A stretch of 64,000 nt of DNA. Origin: Leptoclinus maculatus. Taxonomy: Eukaryota > Chordata > Actinopteri > Perciformes > Stichaeidae. The number at the start of each line of letters is the position of its first letter. Position 1 is the first letter of the stretch. Location of the stretch: contig JAVDOI010000016.1 of NCBI GenBank assembly GCA_032191485.1, forward strand, positions 15,179,736 through 15,243,735, written 5' to 3'. Shown piece by piece: positions 33,720 to 44,844 of this stretch. Below the pieces are notes generated by a model. It was not told the DNA's origin. It was given only the letters and a program-made list of their open reading frames with translations, and ran no database searches. Made by a program: the position numbers and the translations under genes.

Positions 33720-33727
33720 TGACGTCA
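33720..33727 (+). promoter_or_regulatory. CRE/ATF site of the 7SL RNA promoter
   Basis: A perfect TGACGTCA lies 50 to 43 bases before the first base of the 7SL RNA. Vertebrate 7SL genes are known to need an upstream ATF/CRE element near this position for RNA polymerase III transcription. Confidence 0.75.
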
Positions 33728-33769
33728 CGTTTGTAAAAACCCAAACCTCTCTGAACAAATAGCTCTCTC

Positions 33770-34068
33770 GCCGGGTGCGGTGGCGCGCGCCTATAATCCA
33801 AGTTACCGGGAGGCTGAGGCTGGAGGATCGTTTGAGCTCAGGAGCTCTGAGCTGCAGCGGACTATGAAGATCGGGTGTCCGCACTAAGTTCGGTATCGGT
33901 ATGGTGCTCCTGGGGGAGCCCGGGACCACCAGGTCGTCTAAGGAGGGGTGCACCGACCCAGGTCGGAGACGGAGCAGGTCAAAGCCCCCGTGCTGCTCAG
34001 TAGTGGGATCGCGCCTGTGAATAGACGCTGTAGTGCAGCCTGAGTAACACAGCGGGACCCAGTCTTTT
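33770..34068 (+). ncRNA. rn7sl: 7SL RNA (signal recognition particle RNA), full length
   Basis: RNA scaffold of the cytosolic signal recognition particle. The sequence begins GCCGGGTGCGGTGGCGCG and keeps the Alu-domain block GTGTCCGCACTAAGTTCGG, the helix-8 region GGTCGGAGACGGAGCAGG and the closing block TAGTGGGATCGCGCCTGTGA. It ends GGGACCCAGTC before a T-run. Length, about 299 nt, equals the vertebrate RNA. The presence of both Alu and S domains shows it is not an Alu-like SINE. With a CRE at -50 and a T5 terminator it looks like a transcribed gene rather than a retro-copy: no poly-A tail and no target duplication were noticed. The apical loop of helix 8 reads GGAG where the human RNA has GGAA; the effect is unknown. 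Confidence 0.93.
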
Positions 34069-34069
34069 T
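34065..34069 (+). terminator. RNA polymerase III terminator of 7SL RNA
   Basis: A run of five T follows GGGACCCAGTC at the expected 3' end of 7SL RNA. Confidence 0.8.
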
Positions 34070-34365
34070 ACAAACAGCTGATACAACTACAACGTGTTTA
34101 CATGTTACAGCAGCTTCATCACTGCTTCTTTATATTCTAGTTCCCATGAAAACGTTCAGAATCCAGTTGTGTTTGTTTGTACAGCGCCTCCACCTGGAGG
34201 AGAGGAGCAATGAGCATCAATCACAGCAGTCAGTGCTGCACCACAGCAAACTAAACAGGGCTTTCTTTATAACATTCAATGAACTTGGTGGAGAGGTGAA
34301 TCGTCACAAACACACAAAACAGTTTTATCTTTGTTTTTCTGTTCAAATAACACAAATATTAAAGT

Positions 34366-36559
34366 TCACTCTTTGGCCCCTTCTGTGTTTACATGGCAAT
34401 CCCAGGGGTCCTTAATCCAAAACATGGTGAGTGGCTGAGTGTTTAGTCCATTCACATCGATGCATGGGTTTAACATGGGGTAGAGAGGCTCTGTGCACTG
34501 CACACAGAAAGAGTGGAGCAGGGTCATGGCATCAGCGTCGTAGAATGACAGCTCCCCCTTCTGGAGATTTGCCAGTATGCCCAGCTTTCTGACTCTCTTC
34601 CCCACTGACAGCTGCTTCTCCTGGGTGTCATGGCATGCCAGGTACTGTCCATCTCCATGGTAGATGCACCAGGATGTATTGTTCACACCCAGGCTGGAGG
34701 AGCTCTGACTTGGTGCATCTCCTTTATCGACTGGCCCGGTGGTCACACCCACTAGCCAGTAAGGTTTCTCCTGAACAATGACCTCCCAGTAGTGCCTGCC
34801 AGTAGTAAAACTCTCCTGAGCGAGGACGCTGTACTGGAAGTCATATAGCTGAGGGCTCAGAGCTTCACTGACAGGCTGCCTTCTCCAGCACACCTGTTTC
34901 CTGTCCTGGGATATTTCCAGCTTTGGATGTGCTGACTTGGAGTCCAGAGCAGGAGAACTTAGACCTGCAAATACAAAAATCTACATTCAGAACACAACTA
35001 CAGAGATAGCGATTAGATTGCAAATCATAGGATACTAACATGACCACATCCGTGGGAAGTGTTGGGACAGAGCCACTGAGAGGTCATCCACCAGCTTCTC
35101 CACCGTTCTCAACTTCTCAAGGTCACACAGATCTTTGTCTACCTCCGGGATTGGTGCTAAATCCAAAGGGTTGCTACAATAAAAACTGAAAAGTATTAAA
35201 AAGCAAAAATCATACCAAAAAATAGAAGTTAGTAGAGAAAAAGTAGAGCGCCGCTACACTCACCAAAGATTCTGTGCTGTGATTTGCTGTTGAAAATAAA
35301 CAGGTCATGTGTTACTGTTCGTATTGCAATCGCAGGAAACATTTTAGCTGCATTTGTACTTTCACATGATCACAATAACACACCATCATGCTAATAGGTA
35401 ACCTACCTGTAGGAATCGCAGCTCAGTTTTCTCTTGGAGGAGTGATTTGCTGGAGGCTCTGAGGCTGTCTATCTCTTTGATCTGAGCCTCCATGTCGCCC
35501 CTCTGGGCCTCCAGCCACTCTGTCATGTACGTCTCCTCTGCGTCTATGATCTGCATCATCAGACGCTCATCACCATCCAGCACAACGCGGATCCTGCTGT
35601 ACTTGTCCGAGATTCTTTCTCTGAAATCTGCAGCAGACATCTATCGGAAAAAAAGACACATTATAGAAAAAAAATACATACAAGAGGGGATTCTGCAAAT
35701 AAAACAACAGAATGTTTAAAAGGAGGTATTTCATATTGTCTGTACCACTGTTTGTGTATACAATGACCCCAGGTCCCTGATGGCGTGTTCTGCTTCACTT
35801 CTCCTCTTCAGCAGCTGGCTCATGGTGGTCTCTAACATGCTCTAAATACAGAAATACAACAGGCCTAAACAACATGAAAACCCTGACAGAGAAATAAAGA
35901 AATAATCAATTTACAAGAAAATAAAACACACTAGTCAATGATAAAACACTACTAATATCCACCTTGAAGTCTGCGCAGGCCTCATGGAGTTGGAGCGCTT
36001 TGTGGTTCTTGTGCATGCCAACCAGGAGACACAGACAGCACACAGGGATCCTCTCCTCCATACAGAAGAGCTTGAGCTCCTCACGGTGCTCCCTGCACTT
36101 CAGAGACAGCGGATCCCCCGTCACCTCCACAACTGTGTGCTCCCTCAGAGCAGACCTCTGCTGGTGCAGCATGGCGTGAGCCTGACACAGTGCGGCGTCA
36201 CAGGTCAGACAGGTCCTTATGGCCACCGAAGGTGTCTCTATGCAGTGGTCACAGTGGATAGCTGAAGATGATGTGGTTGCCCTGCTTGGTGTTGTTGTCC
36301 ATGGCTCTGTTGTTGACGGCCTGTTAGTGGCAAATAACTTTACTTTGGTCTGAAGGCTGATGTTTGTCTCCAGCGTGAGATCAGAGGGGAGGAATACCTG
36401 GCACTCTGGACAGAAGAAAGGCCCCTCATCAGACCCCTCTGTTTCCCAGACAGCCTGGATACAGGTGAGACAGAAGTCATGTCCGCATGGCAGCGTCACA
36501 GGATCTGTGAAGAAATCCTGGCAAACGGGACACTTTAAAGTTTCCACGACAGTCCCCAT
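34366..36559 (-). CDS. TRIM E3 ubiquitin ligase (RING, B-boxes, coiled coil, PRY-SPRY)
   Basis: Probable ubiquitin (or ubiquitin-like) ligase of the fish bloodthirsty/TRIM25-like group. Minus-strand exons: 36559-35963, 35841-35746 (96 nt), 35640-35407 (234 nt), 35286-35264 (23 nt), 35173-35045, 34957-34366; about 556 residues. The RING reads CPVCQDFF ... CGHDFCLTC ... CPEC near residues 10-55. A B-box-1-like CDHC ... CDAALC region comes next, then B-box 2 CREHREELKLFC. The coiled coil is in exons 2-3. PRY-SPRY follows (SAHPKLEIS, GRHYWEVIV, NTSWCIYHGDG). The exon sizes match the family pattern exactly. The last splice is less certain: exon 5 ends in phase 2 at a weak donor (gtcatg), and only the acceptor ctaag at 34958, not the better-looking ttgcag seven bases upstream, keeps the SPRY in frame. 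The gene is convergent with the 7SL RNA. Confidence 0.88.
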
Positions 36560-38345
36560 AGCTCTGCTTGCACCTGTTATGGCAGCTCAGTGTGCACTGT
36601 GCTCCTGGCCTTTCTGCTCATGAATGTTTCACAGGCCTCTGTTGGCATGCACACGTCACTCATGTGCCTCAGTGTTAGGTTACTAAAGATGAGATGATAT
36701 CTTCCACGAGCTGATTCAAGCCATTGACTCTCAGGGGACCACACACAATTGAATGGCACATTTCCAACAAACTGAATCAAATGGATTAAATTACTAATTA
36801 TTTGTTCTATAGTCAGCACAATTTAAATTCAATCAAATTAAACTAATTAATTTTAGTGTGAAAATCAATTCTTGACTTTGTGTTCAGTAATTTGACAAAA
36901 TAATCTGAACTCAAGGTCCACTTATTTAGCTTTATTGGGAGCTTTCAATCACATGTTAAGGTCATCAGTAAATTGAGTTTGGTGGAATATCATGACATGA
37001 GTTAAGTTAAGTGAACCTTAAATTGAGATTATTCAGTGACAGTTAAAAGCAGTTACAGTATATAGTTATTCAGATCAACACTCCACTTTTTAATTTGTCA
37101 ATAACATGGTCATTGTAACATTTTATAAACAAATATGTTACATTAAATTGTTCAATTAAAGGTGTCTATTTTTATTTAAGAGCAGTTGTGTTTAAGGCAA
37201 TAAGTGAATCAATATCTTCATTAGCATGTAGCGTTATCTCGTCTTAAACAATAATTAATCATTTGTGTTTGTCTTTTACAGTATGATATATGCACTTAAT
37301 TGTATGTAGATATTTTCAATTAATGCAGCAATTTGTTTGTTTTCTTGAAACTATGAACTACTATGAACTGTCAGTGTTGTGTTTCTTTTACCCTCCTTCC
37401 CTGTGCTTGTACTTCCAATAGCTACGTCCACCAATCAAAACCACTATTTCTGTAAAGACTGAATCCTTAGGCTCGTTCGAGATGAACTGCGCCTCGCCTG
37501 GCTTATGTCGAACGAGCCTCTTCTCTCTACGGGTACATCCCAAGTCTCTTAATTGTCATTTCCTCGTTTCCTCTCTCCTCGCATGGTCTCCATGCATCCC
37601 TGGTGGGAGGGACTAAGACGCAAGGAAAGGACCGTATAAAGATATCCTACGTAACCTACGTTCGTGCATCGCTCAATTACGGCACTTCCCAACCAACGTG
37701 GGCTGTGGATGTGGCACCAAAGCATCTACTGACTACGTGTCTCCTGCAGTGCACTCACACGTGTAGTTGTGTTTGGGTTTCAAGGTTTTCACACTGTGAG
37801 GTAAGGAGTCCTTTTGTTCAACATGTATTCGGTCCGTTTGGTTTAAAATAGCCGCTGAGCTTAGCAGTGAGGTAGCTCATAACAGCTAATGCTAGCTAAC
37901 GTCAGCTAGCCCCAGGTCCTTTTTGACAGCAGAAACAATAGCTACAGTTTGTTAGCTTTAATAACTTGCTAATTTCAATGGCTTTATATATGTTGGAGCT
38001 TATTTATATGAACAGCACCTATGTTATTAATTTCAGCTGTGAGGTAATATGTCTTTAAGCCACTGAAATCCAAATAACATTCACTGGATAAGTGTGTCAG
38101 GAAAGTAGCCCGAAGACACGATGCTAATAATAACATGGCACGTGATGCAAAGCTTCCCTGTGAGATAGAATAATGTACAAATGAATAATGTTAATTTACT
38201 TAGTTGTATTTGATTCTCTTTACAGTATTGTGAAGATATGGTATCCAAAAGCTGCTTATCTCTGATGAGGTTATTGCACTTATTGTTCGAGTAACCTGAC
38301 ATTGGTCTGTGTGTTCATCACAGCTGTCCTCAGGTGTTAAGTGCC
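36560..38345. other. Intergenic region and probable promoter/5' UTR of aldh18a1
   Basis: AT-rich to 37430, then a perfect 12-bp inverted repeat at 37469-37519. A probable noncoding first exon of aldh18a1 ends at 37800 (ctgtgag before gtaagg), with GTATAAAG at 37633-37640 as a candidate TATA. The second exon probably starts after cacag near 38323, just before the ATG. The TRIM gene starts in the opposite direction at 36559. Confidence 0.5.
37469..37519. repeat. Perfect 12-bp inverted repeat (hairpin or short palindromic element)
   Basis: Arms AGGCTCGTTCGA (37469-37480) and TCGAACGAGCCT (37508-37519) with a 27-base GC-rich spacer. It lies between the divergent TRIM and aldh18a1 genes. It may be the remnant of a palindromic MITE. 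Confidence 0.8.
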
Positions 38346-41300
38346 ATGCTTGCCAGACTGGCCTTGTGCTCTCGCGTGCCATCCAGAATCCGGCAGTCAA
38401 ATGTCTGTCCGGTCTCCATCAGAGCGTTTGCCCAGGCTAAATGTAAGTAGCCAGCCAACTTCTCTGTCATACCCGAAGGGGACAATATGAACTTTATGCC
38501 TCAATATACTCTTTGCTTTGTTATTCTCTGCAGTCCCACGTCCCCATGGGAAGTCTTTGGCCCACCGCAGTGAGTTAAAGCAGGCCAAACGTATTGTAGT
38601 GAAGCTGGGAAGTGCTGTGGTGACACGGGACGAGTGTGGTCTGGCACTGGGGCGACTGGCCTCAATAGTAGAACAGGTAACGCCACATTAGTATTGTTGA
38701 TACAGACCAGAGACACTGTGATGATGGCTGCGGGAACATAATGTTGTGTGGGGGGGAGGTCAAGGAAGACGTAACGACAAACTGAACGTTGGAGGGATCT
38801 TGGCTGTGAAAGAAGAACTTGAACGTTGAATAGCCCGTGTGTGTCCTGTCAGGTTGCCATGCTGCAGAATCAAGGAAGGGAGATGCTGATAGTCACCAGT
38901 GGTGCTGTGGCGTTTGGGAAGCAGAGACTGAGACATGAGATCCTGCTGTCTCAGAGCGTCAGACAAGCCTTGCATTCTGGACAGAACCAACTCAAAGAAA
39001 TGGTGAGTAATAATCTTGAACACTGGGAACTGTAGTCCACTCGTTGACACATTTTGAACACAGTCTTGTTAACTTTTAGTGAACTTCCTGTTTTTCAGTC
39101 GGTTCCAGTTCTCGAGGCACGGGCATGCGCAGCTGCTGGACAGAGCGGTCTGATGGCGTTGTATGAAACTATGTTCACCCAATACAGCACCTGCACTGCA
39201 CAAGTATGCACTTGACTTTTCTCACAGAGTAAAATGCTGACAGAGTTCAAAACTCACTTGATTCTCTACATTTCTGTCCACTTCTGCAGATTCTGGTCAC
39301 CAACCTGGATTTTCACGACGAGCAGAAGCGTCGCAACCTGAGCAGCACGCTCCATGAACTGCTGCGGATGAACATAGTTCCTATCATCAACACCAACGAT
39401 GCCGTTGTTCCGCCGCCTGTTCCCAACAGTGACCTGCAGGGGGGAAATGTGGGTACTGTGTGAAGGGCATGCTGGGAATGCTGAGTGTGGTCCAGAGTTG
39501 TGATGGTGGAATGCTTAATTCATGCATAAATGAAAGACGTATGTTGCTTTCTACTTACATTTCCACCCTCACTAACATTTAACTTCACGGGCACCATTGT
39601 TTTCATTTTAAGGCTGCTTTACATGTTGACTACTTGTTCAAACTGTGGTGTTTGTTTTGTGCCATTCTAGTGTGCACAGACCTGCTTGTGTTATCTCCTT
39701 TTGGATAAGAGGTGTACATGTGTTGTTGGTTTTGCAAGTGAATGTGACCGGGAGGCTTTTGTTGCATGGAAGCAACAGATAAGCTATTATTCTACAGTAT
39801 AATGTGAGATCCAGTGAGTTTCCCTTTGGCCTAATGACATTTCTGTTTGTATTTCAGGTAATAAGCATCAAAGATAATGACAGCTTGGCTGCACGGCTGG
39901 CTGTTGAAATGAAAGCAGATCTCCTCATTGCCCTGTCTGATGTCGACGGTACAGAAATCACCACCAATTTGATGATTAGTTATGATTTACTTTGCATGTG
40001 TGCATTAACATTATGTCTCTTTATGTGATATTTAATGTTTCCGAGGGTCTTCTGAATCACTCAGGATTATTTTTGATCAATTTAATTTATCAAGCGTTTC
40101 ATTTTAAATGTCAAAATTGATGAAGAATACTCAGCATTAGTCACCCAAAGTGATACCTGCAAAGAGTTTTTTTTTTTTTGACTTATCAACCATATTTACA
40201 ACGATATGATCTGGACATCTGGACATCTGGAAGGCAGAGGGGGGGGCTAATGAAGGATGCTACTGAGTTACTGTACATTAGAGGGAATTTAGGAACCGGT
40301 GTTTCTTTTTAGCTTTTTCTGTACTAGAGACATAACGTCAGGATATCTCAACATCAGCTGCTCCGTTTTTTTTTTTTTTTTTGTGAGTCCCCCAACTTTA
40401 GTGCAATGCTAAATCGCCGGTGTACTTCAAAAAGTTAATCAGGAATCAAAATCCTCATGAGTTAATCAGCTGATAATTTCAGCAACAATCTGCTGTCACT
40501 GCGTTGCTTTTATTAGTGAACATCTTACTTCACTGAGTTACATGTTAATAGAAACTTTCTGTATGGCCTCTTGGTCGATCAATCAATCAATCAATGTGAC
40601 TGCTTTGGTTCTGTGTAGGATAAAAGATAAAATGCTCTTCTACAGGCTTATACGACAGCCCCCCAGGATCAGATGATGCCAAGCTCATTGACATATTCTA
40701 TCCTGGAGACCAGCAGTCAATCACGTACGGCACGAAGTCCAGAGTCGGCGTTGGCGGTATGGAAGCCAAGGTCAGCATGACAGTCGATATGTTATCTCAA
40801 AGTGTAAACAGGACTGATGAAAAAGTTGCATTCTACTCAATCATGTTGTCGTCCCAATCAGGTGAAAGCAGCGCTTTGGGCTCTACAGGGCGGGACGTCT
40901 GTTGTCATTGCCAACGGCACACATCCTAAAGTCACAGGCCACGTCATCACAGATATTGTGGAGGGGAAGAAGGTTGGCACCTTCTTCTCTGAAGTGAAAC
41001 CCGCAGGTATTGGGTAAAACCACGTGGAAAGAGTATTTCATTCACTTGTTGTGTTTTGTGTATTTATATTTGATGCTTGTATCATGAACACCACCAGGGC
41101 CGACGGTGGAGCAGCAGACGGAGATGGCCCGGCATGCAGGCAGGGCTCTGGCCTCCCTGGACCCTGAACAGGTGAGGTTCTTGCTCCCTCAGTATGGTCT
41201 GGTATTTGAAGAGGATGGAATGACATATATTTAGCATTTAATCCCACAAGACATGTAGTTCATTTCTAAGTTAAGTCCCCTAAATTCAGTATATTGGCGT

Positions 41301-44300
41301 CATTATACTGTTCCTAAATTAATTGAAATGACATCATTAGAAGAGGGAGAGATCATCTCCTGCCTAACACTCAGCAAACATAATATATTAAAAAAAGCTA
41401 TCGATACTAAAACTGGAAAAAAAAGTGATTTGTCACAACAGGATGCAGGGAGTCACTAAACTCATTAGGTTTTCATTGTACTGGTAGCGGCTGTAATTAC
41501 TCTTGATTCTGGTATTTGTTAATCATATGTGTGTGTTTGTTTTCTCCAGAGAGGGGAGATCATCTGCTCTCTTGCTGACCTGCTTACAGAGAAGAAAGAT
41601 GAGATCCTCAGCGCCAACAATCGAGACATGGAGTTAGCGACAACGTCAGGTACACAGAAGACTCACAGATCATAGTGATCCACCGCTGCATGCAATCGTC
41701 TGACTCAAGTCCCGTGTTCTGCCAGTGGTTTTCGTTCATCTGTAGCACTTCTACTTAGGAACACTGGCATATGAAGGAGGCTTGCATCATCTGCATTGGG
41801 TAGAATCAGCCATGTTGTCAGTAAGAGGCTTGTGAATGCATAGTACTTGTAAGTTTAGAAGTTTGCCTGCAGTCATTGCATAGCAGGAGTAGGGATATCA
41901 CTCTTTAACTGGGTAAGCAAAGTTCTCACTTCAGCTTCACAAAGCCTCTGGTTGCTGAAAGCCAAAATATCTTCTCTCCATTGATCTTCTGAGTATTGCA
42001 TCGTGTGTGTTCTTTACCCGTTCATAGGTCGTCTCTCCCAGCCTCTGATCGACCGTCTGAGTCTGTCTACTGCTAAGCTGAACAGCCTGGCCATTGGCCT
42101 CCGTCAGCTTGCCGTGTCCTCCAGGGATAGCGTGGGTCGGGTGCTGAGGAGGACCAGGGTGGCCAACAACCTAGAGCTGGAACAGATCACTGTGCCCATC
42201 GGTGTCCTGCTGGTCATCTTTGAGTCGCGTCCTGATTGTCTCCCACAGGTCAGTAAACCCCAAACTCTCAGCCTGTAGACTTGAGGCCTTTACACACACC
42301 AGGGGGCGTTATGAATAAACGGCAAAATGTGAAAAACACGCCTGTCAATATTTTTGCATCAAAACTATTCGAAAACGGCAGCAAAGCAAGTTTGCGTCAG
42401 TTGCAACTCTTTTTAAATAAAAGGTTGCAATAGATTCATGCAGGCAGAGGATCAACTACCCGGATCCTTTTGACCCAGAGTAGCGCCTGGCAGGCTGTCT
42501 GAGGTAAACCGTTGTATAGCCTAAGCCACTGTTAGCCGTTTTATTGAGTTTCCTTCATAAAAATGCTCTGAGTGAATTTGGGTTCCCTCTGGTAAACAGT
42601 CACCAGTGTATATGTCTGAGGCTTTTATTGTAGAAGGAGTGAATCTGGTCTGCGCTGCCTTTTGTCAAGGTTGTAAAAAGTACTAAAGTTTGCCGTTATG
42701 GTTCAGACTACGGAGCTTCCCTGTTGTTGTACTCCATAATGTATTTATTGAATATGAACACGTTCTGCACCACGTGATCGGTTGATGCCTTTATTCGCGG
42801 TGCGATAGCTAAAAAAATTGACTGTCTATCGCTTTTTTGCCACAAAATATATATATATATTTTTTTAACATTCTGTGTAAAAGTACTCATGGCAAAAGTT
42901 TAGAAAAATATATAGATTAGACTACAGGAAAAAACCACTCCTGGTGTGTAAAGGCGTTACATCACCATCAACGTTGTCATTGAAAGTCCCATGTTCACAT
43001 ATTTCTTACTGTGTTTCAGGTGTCGGCTCTGGCTATAGCCAGTGGAAATGCTCTGCTACTGAAGGGGGGCAAAGAAGCTTCCAACACCAATAGAATTCTA
43101 CATCAACTCGCGCAGGAAGCACTTTCCATTCATGGAGTGGCAGATGCCATTCAACTGGTAAAACTGAAAGCATTGCGTTATTGAAACGCAGTTTTTAAAC
43201 ACTGACAATATTACCTCTTAAGATATTCTGTAACATTATAAACTTCATCCTGACGTGTAGGTGAGCACGCGTGAAGAAGTCGAGGATCTGTGCCGACTAG
43301 AAAAGTTGATCGACCTGATCATTCCGAGGGGCTCGTCCCAGCTCGTTCGGGACATCCAAAGGGCAGCGAAGGGTATTCCTGTTCTGGGCCACAGCGAGGG
43401 CGTCTGTCATGTCTACATAGACAGTGAAGCCTCAATAGACAAAGCTATAGATATTGGTAAGGTTCTGGAAAAGTGCTTCCCTTTCTGCAATCATTTTGCT
43501 CATGGTGTTATGAACTGCTGAATATACAGGTGCTAACTTGTGTTTTATTCCAGTCAGAGACTCAAAATGTGACTACCCTGCAGCCTGCAATGCCATGGAG
43601 ACCCTCCTTATTCACAGGGATTTGCTGCGAACTCCTATGTTTGACCAGCTCATTGATTTGCTGAGAACCGAACATGTAAGAAACATGCAACCAAACGTTT
43701 ACACGTAGCAGTATATGGTAAAGTGTTTCAAAATTCTGATTTATTTAGTTGATAAATCATTGTGCCATTGCCTTCTCTCAGGTGAAGATCCATGCAGGCC
43801 CCCGGTTTGCATCCCATTTAACTTTCAGCCCATCTGAGGTGAAGTCTCTGAGGACAGAGTATGGGGACCTGGAGTGCTGCATTGAGGTGGTAGACAGCAT
43901 GCAGGATGCTGTGGACCACATCCACAAATACGGCAGCTCCCACACTGATGTCATTGTTACAGAAAGCGAAGAGACAGCCGAACAGTTTCTGCAGCAGGTG
44001 GACAGCGCCTGTGTGTTCTGGAACTCCAGCACTCGCTTTGCTGACGGCTACCGCTTTGGCCTAGGTGTGTACAGTAGTAGCAGGCATGGGTTTACTTCTT
44101 AATGCCTCCTGAGAAAATGGGAGAGTCATACATTCCTTTTGTAAATGGATCTAACCGACCACTGGTTTGAAAATGAGTTAATTTTGCGTTGCTTATTTTG
44201 CAGGAGCTGAGGTTGGTATCAGTACGGCACGGATACATGCCAGAGGTCCAGTGGGTTTGGAGGGGCTTCTGACCACTAAATGGGTCCTTCGAGGGGCAGG

Positions 44301-44385
44301 GCACACTGTGGCTGACTTCTCTGAGCACGGGAGTATGAAATACCTTCATGAAAACCTCCCTGTCCCCCAGGGGGGCTTTAATTAG
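38346..44385 (+). CDS. aldh18a1: aldh18a1, delta-1-pyrroline-5-carboxylate synthase (P5CS)
   Basis: Bifunctional mitochondrial enzyme. The N-terminal glutamate 5-kinase and C-terminal gamma-glutamyl-phosphate reductase turn glutamate into P5C for proline, ornithine and arginine synthesis. Exons: 38346-38442, 38534-38676, 38853-39002, 39099-39203, 39290-39448, 39858-39948, 40646-40770, 40862-41006, 41098-41171, 41550-41649, 42028-42248, 43020-43157, 43261-43456, 43554-43675, 43782-44064, 44204-44385; 776 residues (human 795). The N-terminus is Arg/Ser-rich without acids, as in a mitochondrial targeting peptide. The kinase has VVKLGSAVVT, VTSGAVAFGKQ and NTNDAVVPP. The reductase has IPRGSSQLV and the catalytic Cys in DSACVFWN. 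All introns are GT-AG and phases agree. Exon 5 ends LQGGN; see the finding on the missing short-isoform donor. A GTATAAAG box and a probable untranslated first exon lie near 37633-37800. Human ALDH18A1 is on 10q24. Confidence 0.97.
42287..42955. mobile_element. MITE-like element in aldh18a1 intron 11
   Basis: The left end CCTTTACACACACCAGG and the right end read on the minus strand (CCTTTACACACCAGGAG) are inverted copies about 670 bp apart. There is no coding potential. No clear target duplication was seen, so the edges are approximate. Confidence 0.5.
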
Positions 44386-44838
44386 GGGCCCAACCAAAGA
44401 GCCATCAACAGGAAGCAAGATAACTGATGTCTACCCAGAGTTTATTAAGAGGTCTGCCAGTAGCACTTCAACTTTTAAGCTGCTGCTGCTTCTTCACCTG
44501 TGTAAATCCACTATTTCGGTGCAGAAAAAGCGTCTACTTCTACTGGACAACCTGTGCATAAACCTGTGAACCAGCTTTTTACACAAATGCCAATCTCCAG
44601 AGACAATGGCTGATTGTTACATGACTGGTGAGAGGGAAATGTATTGTGGCAGGTCAAACACAGGCAAAGCTCTTTCCTCTGTGAGGTCTTTTTTTTTTAT
44701 AGTAGTAAGAAAAAAAAGTTACTTTTCTACATGCAAACCTCTTTCCCTTGGCCTTTTTGTAATTTACTGTAAGCGATGTTTGTGCTGGATCTTGGTTCAG
44801 ATTTATTTTGCTGTCCTTCCTCGTTGCACAAATTATTT

Positions 44839-44844
44839 AATAAA
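44839..44844 (+). promoter_or_regulatory. aldh18a1 polyadenylation signal
   Basis: AATAAA about 455 bases after the stop codon, followed by a GT/T-rich stretch (gtgctgtac, gttcttttctc, ttttgtgtttt). Confidence 0.75.

Noticed and set aside
33770..34068. Alu-like SINE
   Set aside because: The whole 7SL sequence including the S domain is present with promoter and terminator, unlike Alu-type elements.
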